This document shows, one piece after another, positions 8,941-17,357 of a DNA stretch of 64,000 bases. This DNA is from Kolteria novifilia (GTDB taxonomy: Bacteria; Planctomycetota; Planctomycetia; Kolteriales; Kolteriaceae), in contig CP036279.1 in the NCBI GenBank assembly GCA_007748055.1, forward strand, positions 4,154,001-4,218,000, written 5' to 3'. Made by a program: the position numbers and the translations under genes. Positions within the stretch are counted from its first letter, which is position 1. Every line of letters starts with the position of its first letter. The notes under the pieces were generated by a model that was given only the letters and a program-made list of their open reading frames with translations, did no database searches and was not told the origin of the DNA.

Positions 8941-9134
8941 CGCGACCCTCGTCTCGGTAGTTCACTCAAAGGGACCAGGTCGAGCCGGAAACCTCGAACT
9001 CGTGGGATTTCCCACTAAAAGGATGGAATCAACGAGCGGCGACCGATTGGCAGGAACATCGTTGGCCAGCCGCCGCGAGCGCAGGAAAGGATGAGCAAGC
9101 GGGGGCTTCTCAATTCCTTCTCGATCCCTTTATA

Positions 9135-10874
9135 ATGAGTGACGATCAACGCGTCCCGGTCGGTGCGTTCCGGTCGGTGGAGACGGTGAAGGTTTCGCGC
9201 CCCGCCACTCTGGCCGTCCATGTCAAGAATACTGGAATCACCGTGACGATCGGGATCGAAAAAACACTCGATATCCTCTCGAAGAGCGAAAACCTCGCCG
9301 CGGGAGAAGTCCTCCTCGAAGCCTCCCTTTCCGGACCGCCCATGATCCGGGAAGCCGCCTTCGACCGACTGCTTCGCCAGCGGCGCCGCGAACTCTATCT
9401 CCCGCTCGTCAAGCGATGGCCCCACCTGACCCCGATGCAGCAACAGCGTCTGCTCAACGAGGGGGAAGCCCTTTCCCGGGCGCTGCGCGAAGCCTTCCTC
9501 AGCAACCAAGACGAGACGTACGCAATCGCGATCGACTTGATCCGACGGGTTCCGGCGTACGACCTAGCCCCCTTACTGGTCAGCTCGCTGCTGGCTCACT
9601 CAAAACGTCAGAGTGACGCGGTCGAGATTCTCTCCGAGCATGCCCAGCGGATCGCCAGGGAACTGTCCCTCGAACCTGCCGAGCAAACCCATCAGGACAT
9701 CGAGCGAGTGAGGCTCCACTTTCTCGAAGCCCTCCGTCAAGGGTTGCCCCGCTACGCGAATTTCTCGCGGGCCGAGATTCTCAGGGCCTACCTGCTGCTC
9801 GCGGAGGACGATGACGAGCAGGTCCCCACGATCATCGACGACCACTCGCACCCGGCTCATCGCGACATGATCGACACGCTCTGTCACGCAAGTGTGCAGG
9901 GAATCATGCGTTGGGTCGGGATCATGCTCTTCCGATACCCCAACCCACACGCCGCCCTCAAGACCGTCTTCAGCAAGCGCGACGATCTCCCGTTCGTTCG
10001 AGAGATTCTCAAGCAGTTTCGCGACCTCGGCGGTAGCCCCGCGATGCCTTCGATGCGGGAACTCGGGCACATCCCCTGGCTCTCGGTCAACCATCCCATC
10101 ATCGGGGAAGTGGAGGACGAGCACCAAACGCCGCTGGTCCGCTTCGCGATGACCACGGGGATCGACCAGGAGAAGAAGCTCGACTTGTGTGCCCACTTCC
10201 TCGAAGAAGGGACGTCGGAAGCACGACTCGCGTCGATCGAATCGTTGGCTCAACTCGCCGGCCCCAAGGCCGATAGCCTCGTCATCGGCTGCCTGGAGGA
10301 TGATGCGATCGACATCCAGCTCGCGGCGGTGGTGCAGCTTCGGGACCGAGGCGCACCCAACGCGCTGGAATACTTGTTCGCGCGGCTCGAACATGCCGAC
10401 GAGCGGATCCGAGAGGCCGCGCGGAACTGTCTCGCCGATTTTCGCATCGAGCACTACCTCAACGCCTTTGAGCGTCTCGACGACAAGACACGGCTCGCCG
10501 CGGGACGGATGATGCTGGGGTCGGACCAAGAGGCCCTCGAGAGCTTGCGCGGCGAGTTGCGCTCGCCCTACGGCCAACATCGCAAGCGAGCCCTGAAGGT
10601 AGTCGGCCAACTGGGGCTCTACGACGAAACCTACGACATCATCTTCGAGATGCTCAACGACGGCGAACTCGTGACCCAGCGAGAAGCCAAGAACCTCCTC
10701 GCCGAATCCGATGACCCGAAGATGGTCGAGCGAATGACGACCATCTTCGATGAGGGGACGGAGGTGGCCCAGATCGCCGCCAAAGACGTGCTGCTGCGAC
10801 TGGCACGCGAAAGCGATCACCCCGACGTCCGCGACGCCGCCCAGCGGGTGGTGAGGGAACTCGAATTGAGCTGA
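9135..10874 (+). CDS. HEAT-repeat protein of unknown role
   Basis: Up to 579 residues, alpha-helical throughout. Repeated HEAT/PBS-like units are visible: EARLASIESLAQLAGPKADSLVIGCLEDD, DIQLAAVVQLRDRGAPNALEYLFARL, DERIREAARNCLADF, and a C-terminal block ending DVRDAAQRVVREL. No signal peptide or membrane segment is seen, so it is probably a cytoplasmic scaffold. The start is uncertain. A TATAAT at 9131-9136 overlaps the first ATG, and if it is a -10 box then a GTG at 9177 or 9186 would be the real start. The gene is divergent from the sulfatase. I cannot assign a partner. Confidence 0.72.
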   Translation: MSDDQRVPVGAFRSVETVKVSRPATLAVHVKNTGITVTIGIEKTLDILSKSENLAAGEVLLEASLSGPPMIREAAFDRLLRQRRRELYLPLVKRWPHLTPMQQQRLLNEGEALSRALREAFLSNQDETYAIAIDLIRRVPAYDLAPLLVSSLLAHSKRQSDAVEILSEHAQRIARELSLEPAEQTHQDIERVRLHFLEALRQGLPRYANFSRAEILRAYLLLAEDDDEQVPTIIDDHSHPAHRDMIDTLCHASVQGIMRWVGIMLFRYPNPHAALKTVFSKRDDLPFVREILKQFRDLGGSPAMPSMRELGHIPWLSVNHPIIGEVEDEHQTPLVRFAMTTGIDQEKKLDLCAHFLEEGTSEARLASIESLAQLAGPKADSLVIGCLEDDAIDIQLAAVVQLRDRGAPNALEYLFARLEHADERIREAARNCLADFRIEHYLNAFERLDDKTRLAAGRMMLGSDQEALESLRGELRSPYGQHRKRALKVVGQLGLYDETYDIIFEMLNDGELVTQREAKNLLAESDDPKMVERMTTIFDEGTEVAQIAAKDVLLRLARESDHPDVRDAAQRVVRELELS

Positions 10875-10997
10875 TCGGACGGGTTGCCCCATCGAGCGAT
10901 TTGCTCGGTCATTTCATCGCGTGCGCCCTATATCAGCCAGCAATGGGGCACGTCGTGGAAGTGCCGAGTCAAGCATTCCGAAAGGGCGAGGTGACTC

Positions 10998-11183
10998 GTG
11001 GCGGCACGTGTGGGAATCTGGGGAGCCGGTGTGCTCGTGATCGCGGCACTCTGCATGGTGGGACTTGGCGTCGTCCTCCTCGGGCGGGACATGGATGATC
11101 TCGCGACCTTCGCGATCGCGGACGGCATTGTCGTCTTGGCGTGCGTGGGACTCGGGATGCTCTCGTCCTCGCCGGAGGAGTAG
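10998..11183 (+). CDS. Small two-helix membrane protein, unknown
   Basis: A 61-residue ORF starts with GTG, and GGGCGAGG lies about 6 nt upstream. Two hydrophobic segments (residues 5-28 and 36-55) are separated by a short charged loop, GRDMDDL. No family is recognised. It lies alone between the HEAT protein and a repeat cluster. The Shine-Dalgarno match and clean topology make a real gene likely but not certain. Confidence 0.5.
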   Translation: MAARVGIWGAGVLVIAALCMVGLGVVLLGRDMDDLATFAIADGIVVLACVGLGMLSSSPEE

Positions 11184-11258
11184 TGCTCCGAAAGGTACGT
11201 TCGTTTCACAAGAACGCGTTCCCGCTCGTGCGGGAGTGTGCTAAAGCAAGGGCGTTGT

Positions 11259-11416
11259 TCGCATGCCCACGCGAGCGTGTGAGTCTCTCCGCATGCCCAC
11301 GCCGAGCGAGTGAGTCTCTCCGCATGCCCACGCCGAGCGAGTGAGTCTCATTGCTTGCCCACGCAAGCGTGGGCAGCACTCGAGAGTCTCTTGGCGATGA
11401 GTTAACCCGTCAGGAC
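11259..11416. repeat. Palindromic dispersed element, copy 1, with 30/31-bp tandem expansion
   Basis: Three units beginning GCATGCCCACGC are spaced 30-31 bp apart (11261, 11291, 11322), each ending GTGAGTCTC. A palindrome TTGCCCACGCAAGCGTGGGCA follows the last unit at 11351. The tail CTCTTGGCGATGAGTTAACC...TCAGGAC (11388-11416) matches the tail of the copy at 35753-35778. The element ends 2 bp before the stop codon of the YbjQ gene. Confidence 0.75.
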
Positions 11417-11417
11417 T

Positions 11418-11801
11418 TTAGGAAATGAAGACCTTGCCGCTGGGCGTGCCGTCGTGCCCAGGGATCTTCTTGATGGCCGTGCCGACCGCGGTCACTTCCA
11501 TCCACTCGCCGTTGTGCATGTACTCGATATTGAGTTTGACGGCCACGACGCCGTCGGCCCCTAGGCGTTCGGCTTCGGCTTCCATGCGTTTCATCGCCAA
11601 CTCACGGGCATCATACATCAACTTGGAGTAGTCCTTGAGCTCGCCCTGGGCCATGCCCTTCAGGTTGGACATGAAGCCCTTCACGGCGCCCATCGAGAAG
11701 ATGCAGTTGCCCAGCACGAGTCCCAACGGTTCGTAGCCGCGGTCCAGGACCAACCAGAAGTCCTTGGCCGACAGGTCGGATGTAAACGGCTTGTTCTCCA
11801 C
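11418..11801 (-). CDS. YbjQ/UPF0145 family protein
   Basis: The protein has 127 residues and a GTG start, with AAGGAGA 5 nt upstream. The family pattern is clear: GLVLGNCIFSMGAVKGF, then ARELAMKRMEAEAERLGADGVVAVKLN, then a beta-rich end with VTAVGTAIK. YbjQ proteins form small pentameric rings and have been called putative heavy-metal-binding, but their biochemical role is not established. Most members are about 105 residues, and this one has a slightly longer N-terminus and C-terminus. There is no signal peptide. The gene stands alone. Confidence 0.85.
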   Translation of the reverse strand: MENKPFTSDLSAKDFWLVLDRGYEPLGLVLGNCIFSMGAVKGFMSNLKGMAQGELKDYSKLMYDARELAMKRMEAEAERLGADGVVAVKLNIEYMHNGEWMEVTAVGTAIKKIPGHDGTPSGKVFIS

Positions 11802-11879
11802 AGCGATCTCCTTGGACAGGATTGAATCTACCTCTGATCGCCACTTTAGAAGCCCTTCGCCCCGCGTCCAAGGAAATCG

Positions 11880-13229
11880 TCAGTTCGACGATCCACTCTC
11901 CGTGGACGAAGCCTTCCAGTCGGCCCAGATCCAGTCGAGCGACTCCGGAAAGATCGCGTTACCGTGTCGGCGGCTGTGACCGCCATCACCCAGGACGAGC
12001 TTGTAGTCGTACCCGCCGAATTTGAGCGCCTCGGCCATCTGCTGGTTGGCGAGGAACCAATTGCCGAGCTGGTTGTCGAGGTCGTTGCGTCCCTCCTGCA
12101 GGAAGACTCGCAGCGGCTTGCGCGGGTGGGTCTTGCGAATGATCGCCGGGTAGTCGTGGGCGGTCTTCCACGGCCCGAATTCGTCGAGTGGAATGACGTT
12201 TTCTCCCTCGCGGTGATGGGGATAGTCGTCAATCGGTCGGAAATCGCAGAAACTGCCGATCTGGGAGAGGACCAAGCCGAACATGTCGGGACGATGCCAC
12301 GCCGCGGTGAACGCGCAACTGCCCCCCGAGGAGGCCCCGCAAATCGCCCGTCGTTTCGGGTCGTCCGTGATCTTGTACTTGGCGGTCACCAGCGGGAGGA
12401 TCTCCTTCTCAAGGAACTCCGCGTACTGACTCGTGCAGGTGTCGTATTCGTTGCCCCGGTTACGGATTGTCCGCCCACCCTTCTCCTTGGGCGGGAAGAT
12501 CCCGGGATTGACGAATACGCCGATCGTGACCGGCATCCGCTTCTGATGGATGAGGTTGTCGAAGGCAATCGCCGCGTTGCCCTCGCCGTGGCAATACCAA
12601 CCGCCATCTTGAAAGACCATCAGCGCCGCGGGTGGACCCTCGGGATCGTACTGAGCGGGAACGTAGATCCACCAATCCCGTTCGGCCCCCGGATAGACCT
12701 CCTTGCTGGTGTGCGGCGTCATCGCGATCACCTCGCCCTTGGGGACGCCGGACTGTTCCTGACTGTCGGGGCCGAGCTCATAGTAGTCGATCACCACGCG
12801 TCGCTTGGCGTCGCGGTTCTCCTTGCCGTCAACCAGGTAGTAGTAGTCGAAAGCGGTGTAGTTGGGGACTTGGGCGACCGCCGCGTGCAGTCCGGTCTTG
12901 CCGAGGGGCGAGAGGACCCATCGCTGCCCGTTGTTGGCGACGACTTCGATCTTGGAAGAGGGATCGGCTTCGAAACACCAGCCGATGGCGGCGCCGTCGC
13001 GTCCCTTTTCCTTGAGATGCAGCGAGTGGGCGCCTTGCTTGAGTTTGGCGGACTTGCCCATCCGCTTCTTCATGTACGTGGCGATCTGACTCGCGTCGTC
13101 GTCGGAGAGCTTCTCTTTGAGAGCCTCGTGGACCTCGTCGAGCGACTTCGGCGCTTCTCCCATCGAATGATCCTCGGTCACTCCCAACAAGATTGCCGCC
13201 AACAAGAGCGACAACAGACTTGGCTTCAC
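11880..13229 (-). CDS. Exported alpha/beta-hydrolase, putative esterase (enterochelin/feruloyl-esterase-like)
   Basis: The GTG at 13229 is chosen as the start because GGGGGGAG lies 7 nt upstream and the product then begins directly with a signal peptide (VKPSLLSLLLAAILLG). This gives 449 residues. An ATG at 13256 is possible. Residues about 90-190 resemble an N-terminal beta-sandwich (WVLSPLGKTGLHAAVAQVPNYTAFDYYYLVDG), as in enterochelin esterase-like proteins. The hydrolase domain follows with PAALMVFQDGGWY (oxyanion region), the nucleophile elbow GASSGG, an Asp in LQEGRNDLDNQLG, and a likely catalytic His in GGHSRRH. It is probably a periplasmic or secreted esterase. The substrate is unknown. 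Confidence 0.82.
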   Translation of the reverse strand: MKPSLLSLLLAAILLGVTEDHSMGEAPKSLDEVHEALKEKLSDDDASQIATYMKKRMGKSAKLKQGAHSLHLKEKGRDGAAIGWCFEADPSSKIEVVANNGQRWVLSPLGKTGLHAAVAQVPNYTAFDYYYLVDGKENRDAKRRVVIDYYELGPDSQEQSGVPKGEVIAMTPHTSKEVYPGAERDWWIYVPAQYDPEGPPAALMVFQDGGWYCHGEGNAAIAFDNLIHQKRMPVTIGVFVNPGIFPPKEKGGRTIRNRGNEYDTCTSQYAEFLEKEILPLVTAKYKITDDPKRRAICGASSGGSCAFTAAWHRPDMFGLVLSQIGSFCDFRPIDDYPHHREGENVIPLDEFGPWKTAHDYPAIIRKTHPRKPLRVFLQEGRNDLDNQLGNWFLANQQMAEALKFGGYDYKLVLGDGGHSRRHGNAIFPESLDWIWADWKASSTESGSSN

Positions 13230-13520
13230 GTGTGGACTCCCCCCTCGAAAATTCATGGCTTCTCGCAACGGCACGACCAGACGGTTCCCGCCGCGCCGCG
13301 ATCGTCCCACAAGACTGACGAGGGCACACCCGTGAGTCCAGCGCGAAACGGCCGCGATACACCATTTTCTCCCGTTGCGGCCCGAGACGGTTGATGAGAC
13401 ATTGCCCAAGTCGTCCCTCGGAGAAATTCGGGAGTTCGACCCTTTGCTCCCAGGGCCAGATCGCCCCGGAGGGACCAAAGTCTTGGCAGCTAGCCAGCGC
13501 TCCCCGTACCATTGAGAACG

Positions 13521-15701
13521 ATGAGTGTTTACCTGAACCCAGTGTGGCCCTGGCCGCTGGTGCTACTTGCGATCGCGGGCCTGCTCGCCTTTTCCCACTG
13601 GACCTACCGGCGGGGGACCCCCGCGCGCCGTCTCCTGCTGACGTTGCGTTGGTTGACGATCGCGCTGGTCGGGTTCGTCCTGCTCCGTCCGAGTCTCGTC
13701 TTCCAGACCACCAGCGAGGAGATGTCGACACTGCTGATCCTCGCGGACAAGTCCGAGAGCATGAAGCTCCGCGACATGGTCAACAGCCAGTCCCGTTGGG
13801 ACATGATGCAGCGGATGACGCAAGAGTCCGGCGAGGCCTTCACCGCCCTGCTGGAAAAGGTCAACATCCGTCAGTTCCAGTTTGACGGCCGACTCGTCGA
13901 GTCGATCCTGGCGGGCGAAAAACCCGATGGCACCCAGACCACGATCGGCGACGCCATCGTCGAGGCGCTACAACGCTCCGCGGGCGAACGGATCGCCGGG
14001 GTGATCGTGATGACCGACGGGGCCAACACCGGAGGGCTCTCCCCCACCACCGTCGCCAGACAACTCAAGGCTCAAAAGATCCCGGTCTACGCCTTCGGAT
14101 TCGGCCAGGAGACCGTCGGCGAGAACATGAACAACATCGCCGCCACCAAGATCCTCGCCAGTCCCACCGTCTTCGCCAAAAACAAGATGACCGTTCGGGG
14201 CGAGTTCCAGGGAAGCGGCTTCGTCGGCAAGCCGGTCCCCGTCAAACTCTTGCTCGACGGCCAGGAAGTCGACAACAGCTTCATCACCTACCAGCGAAAC
14301 AACGAAACGGTCCTCGTCGACCTGACCGCGATTCCCAAGTCGACCGACGCCGGCGACGTCAAAGTCACGATGCAAGTCGACCCCCAAGACGGGGAGCTGC
14401 TGACGACCGACAACACGATCAGCACCTACGTGACGGTTCGCTCCGGGGGTATCGGCGTCCTCGCGATCGAAGGCAAGTACCGCTTCTGGGAGCCGAAGTT
14501 TCTCCGTTGGGCGCTCGATCGCTCGCCCGACATCGAGCTTTCGCAGCTCTTCCTTCTCGACGAGGCGGGCCGCGATGCCGGCGCCAAGGGGGAACTCGAC
14601 CGGCTCCTTTCCTCGGGCGACTACGATGTCTACGTTCTCGGCGACGTCAGCGCCAACCAATTCTCCGACGACCAACTTCGCACCTTGCGAAAGGCGGTCG
14701 AAGAGGGAGCCGGGTTGCTGATGATGGGAGGCTACGAGAGCTTCGGTCCCGGCGGTTGGGGAGCCACGCCCGTCTCCGAGGCCCTCCCCGTCCAGATCAA
14801 CCCGGCCGACGTCCAACGCAAGGGCGCGGTCAAGATGGAACCCACCGCCGCCGGCCTGCGACACTTCATTCTCCGGCTCACGTCCAACGAGGAATCGAAC
14901 CGGGAGATCTGGGCGAAGTTGCGACCACTCGACGGTTCAAGCACCTGGTCGGGGGAGAAACCGCTCGCTCAACTCCTCGCCACCTCGTCGGACGGCAAGC
15001 CCCTGCTCGTCGCCCAGGACTACGGCGCCGGCCGCGTCCTCGCCTTCGCTGGCGACACGACGTGGCGCTGGCGCCGCGGCGCCGAGGGCATCGCCGCCCA
15101 CAGGAAGTTCTGGCGGCAGCTGATCCTTTGGCTCGCTCACAAGGACGACGCCACCGGGAGTTTCATCCGGGTCAAGCTCGACCGGCGCCGTTTGGCGACG
15201 GGTCAAAAGCTCAGCGTCGACGTCAGCATCGAAAAGGCCGACGGGACGCCTCTGCCCAGCGCGGTCGCCCAGGCGGTTGTCTCCATTCCCGATGGGAGCG
15301 AGGTTCCCCTGGAGCTCTTTAAGAAGGGGGATGCCTACCAAGCGACCTTCTGGAAGTCGGACCAACCGGGCGACTACGAGGTGAAAGTGCGGGCGGTCGA
15401 CGGCAAGGAGGATCTTGGCGAGACGACCGTCAAGTTCCTCGTCTACGACGCCAACGCCGAGATGCAGCAGTTGGCCGCCGATCACGACTTGCTGCGCAGC
15501 ATGGCCGAGATGACCGACGGCGAGTTTCGCAATCCCGAGGAGCTACCTCGTTTCCTCAAATCGCTGGCCGATCGCGACCTCAACCAGGAGGTAGCTCAGA
15601 TCACCCAGATCAACCTCTGGGATCGCTGGGAAACGCTCCTTCTCTTCTTCCTCTTTCTTTCCCTCGAATGGTGGATCCGCAAGCGTCGCGGCTTGGCATG
15701 A
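13521..15701 (+). CDS. VWA-domain, glutamine-amidotransferase-like membrane protein
   Basis: The ATG at 13521 gives 726 residues (a TTG at 13512 would add three). Two N-terminal membrane helices (residues 5-25 and 35-55) precede a von Willebrand A domain that starts STLLILADKSESMKLRD, an altered MIDAS (D-x-S-x-S form kept as DKSES), and continues GVIVMTDGANTGG. A central domain at about 330-550 (GIGVLAIEGKYRFWEPKFLRWAL, LMMGGYESFGPGGWGATPVSEALPV, GAGRVLAFAGDTTWRW) resembles class I glutamine amidotransferase-like domains of BatA/YfbK-like planctomycete proteins. A beta-sandwich region and one C-terminal helix (LLLFFLFLSLEWWIRKRR) follow. Such proteins often work with MoxR ATPases. One is encoded about 10 kb away, but a link is only inferred. 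Confidence 0.8.
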   Translation: MSVYLNPVWPWPLVLLAIAGLLAFSHWTYRRGTPARRLLLTLRWLTIALVGFVLLRPSLVFQTTSEEMSTLLILADKSESMKLRDMVNSQSRWDMMQRMTQESGEAFTALLEKVNIRQFQFDGRLVESILAGEKPDGTQTTIGDAIVEALQRSAGERIAGVIVMTDGANTGGLSPTTVARQLKAQKIPVYAFGFGQETVGENMNNIAATKILASPTVFAKNKMTVRGEFQGSGFVGKPVPVKLLLDGQEVDNSFITYQRNNETVLVDLTAIPKSTDAGDVKVTMQVDPQDGELLTTDNTISTYVTVRSGGIGVLAIEGKYRFWEPKFLRWALDRSPDIELSQLFLLDEAGRDAGAKGELDRLLSSGDYDVYVLGDVSANQFSDDQLRTLRKAVEEGAGLLMMGGYESFGPGGWGATPVSEALPVQINPADVQRKGAVKMEPTAAGLRHFILRLTSNEESNREIWAKLRPLDGSSTWSGEKPLAQLLATSSDGKPLLVAQDYGAGRVLAFAGDTTWRWRRGAEGIAAHRKFWRQLILWLAHKDDATGSFIRVKLDRRRLATGQKLSVDVSIEKADGTPLPSAVAQAVVSIPDGSEVPLELFKKGDAYQATFWKSDQPGDYEVKVRAVDGKEDLGETTVKFLVYDANAEMQQLAADHDLLRSMAEMTDGEFRNPEELPRFLKSLADRDLNQEVAQITQINLWDRWETLLLFFLFLSLEWWIRKRRGLA

Positions 15702-15802
15702 CGTTTCGGTGAACTCGACGCGAAATTCGCTATGCTGGAAGGCGTCGCGATCCAACGATGGATCGGCGACCATGAGATGACACCCTATCGGAGACCAGCA
15801 CG

Positions 15803-16159
15803 ATGGACATTTCCGCTCGGCTCGCCCGCTTGGAGACGCAGAATCGCCGCCTAAAGTGGGCCCAAATCGGTTCCTTTCTCGTGATCGGCTTGCTCCTGGT
15901 CGCCGGTTCAAGCGTCGGGGACTCCGACAACAAGTCCGACGGAACCGTCATGGTCCTCAAGAACGGCGAGGGCAACGTCGCCGCGAGCATCTGGACGCAG
16001 TCGATCGACAAGGGCGAAGGTCCCGGCGTCGGCGACGGGCTCAACTTCTCGGACGCCGACGGCAAGGTTCGCGCTCGATTGAGCTGGAACGGGCTGAGAA
16101 CAACCTTCACCCTCTTCTCGGGCAAGGGCGGCATCATCCAGGCATTGCCGATCAACTGA
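15803..16159 (+). CDS. Small membrane-anchored protein, unknown
   Basis: The protein has 118 residues, with GGAG 9 nt before the ATG. A short amphipathic coiled coil (ISARLARLETQNRRLKWAQ) leads into one transmembrane helix (IGSFLVIGLLLVAGSS). The periplasmic part is a beta-rich domain (DGTVMVLKNGEGNVAASIW, LNFSDADGKVRARLSW, TTFTLFSGKGG) made of three similar strand-turn repeats. The family is not recognised. It is the only gene between the VWA protein and a repeat-containing intergenic region. Confidence 0.6.
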   Translation: MDISARLARLETQNRRLKWAQIGSFLVIGLLLVAGSSVGDSDNKSDGTVMVLKNGEGNVAASIWTQSIDKGEGPGVGDGLNFSDADGKVRARLSWNGLRTTFTLFSGKGGIIQALPIN

Positions 16160-16647
16160 GCCGGCTTTCCGCTCACTCCAAACCAAGCCGTTGTGATTCG
16201 ACCAGAAGGGACTGGCTTGCCCCTCGGCGTCGGGTGCCCCTGGCAGCTCGTCAGCCGGTGCGTGGACCTCGTGAACCTTGATGGTGGGTCAAGACCCACC
16301 CGACATGACGTGTTCCGAGAGAGCCCGCTCGCGACTTTAGTCGAAACCCGACAATCGGCCACATTTCTCGGCGTCTGGGTCGGTCGCGACAACCTCAAGT
16401 TCCCTAGCGATTCGATTGACAGGCATCCCGAAAAGTTGCCTTAACTGGGGCCACACTTCGTTGCGACGCCGCGCCCAACGTCCATACTTGCGTGACCCAA
16501 GGGACGACTGCGCGTCCTTGGACACCCACATCCTCTCGAAAGGGAGATCGGTAGTGTGCCGACCGGGCTGGTGAACGACTACCCGCGAGAGCCCCCTGCC
16601 CCCGCCCATTCGCGAGTTGGAATCAATGCGCCAACACGGAGGTACCT
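16160..16647. repeat. Gene-free stretch with a composite dispersed repeat (copy A)
   Basis: No gene is seen. At about 16228-16310 is a composite repeat: a palindrome-like GGCAGCTCGTCAGCC core followed by CCTTGATGGTGGGTCAAGACC and CACCCGAC. The same order of parts recurs at 17220-17285. The GGTGGGTCAAGACCCACC core is itself an inverted repeat. Confidence 0.65.
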
Positions 16648-17109
16648 ATGCGTCGGGGATATTGCGTCCCGCTGCTCCTTCTCGGAGCGATGCTCGGGAC
16701 TCCCTCTCTGTACGGAGGGGAGACCAAACCGGAGGCCGGCCCGAAACCAGCCGACCCGGCGATCATCCAGATCGATCACGACCGAACCGTTGAAGTCATT
16801 GTCGACGAGGAGATCCCTTGCCAGGAGGTGATCACCCATCTCGACAAGAAGCGGCGCAAGCGCGAGAAGTGCCGCAAGATCCTGCGCTGGCTCTCGCGCT
16901 ACCACGAAAAGGGATGCCCCTGCCCGGCGTGGACGCACCAGTGCAAGAAGAAGGCGTTTGTTTGCGGCGACACTCGCTTTGAGCCGAAGTGGCGTGAAGT
17001 CGACTATCCGCCGACCGGTTTCCAAACCCTTCCCGGTCGCAACGACTTTCTTTGGGTCATGCCGCCGCGGTGGTGTGGCTACTTCCTGCTTCCCAACTAC
17101 CCGCACTAG
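16648..17109 (+). CDS. Exported cysteine-rich small protein, unknown
   Basis: The protein has 153 residues. GGAGG is 5 nt before the ATG. A signal peptide (residues 1-23, ending LYGG) is followed by a charged region, and a Lys/Arg-rich helix (HLDKKRRKREKCRKILRWLSRYHEKG) leads to CPCPAWTHQCKKKAFVCGD. Eight to nine cysteines are present in the mature part, so disulfides or metal binding are likely. The C-terminus is rich in aromatic residues (FLWVMPPRWCGYFLLPNYPH). No known family is recognised. Confidence 0.65.
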   Translation: MRRGYCVPLLLLGAMLGTPSLYGGETKPEAGPKPADPAIIQIDHDRTVEVIVDEEIPCQEVITHLDKKRRKREKCRKILRWLSRYHEKGCPCPAWTHQCKKKAFVCGDTRFEPKWREVDYPPTGFQTLPGRNDFLWVMPPRWCGYFLLPNYPH

Positions 17110-17217
17110 CCGAGTTCGCAAGCCGCGAATTCACGCCCTTCGATCGACTTGACATCGGGGTGACACTGGATGCCAACCACCCAGTCGCGTCACCCCGGTG
17201 ATGGTTTAGGTTCTACC

Positions 17218-17287
17218 AGGATGCCGCTGGCTGCTCGCCAGCCCCGTGCGTCGACCTTGATGGTGGATCAAGACCCACCCGACGACA
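17218..17287. repeat. Composite dispersed repeat (copy B)
   Basis: This copy matches 16228-16310 part by part: a GCTGGCTGCTCGCCAGCC core, GTGCGTCGACC, then CCTTGATGGTGGATCAAGACC and CACCCGAC. It lies between the Cys-rich protein gene and the 3' end of the SpoIIE gene. Confidence 0.65.
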
Positions 17288-17357
17288 AATCGCCCCCCAA
17301 GCGATCGGTCAAGAACCATCCTCACGCGAAGAACTTCGCCCCACGAAGATACGCATC

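Noticed and set aside
9600-10892. 430-codon minus-strand ORF
   Set aside because: It is antisense to the HEAT-repeat protein. Its composition is typical of shadows of GC-rich genes.
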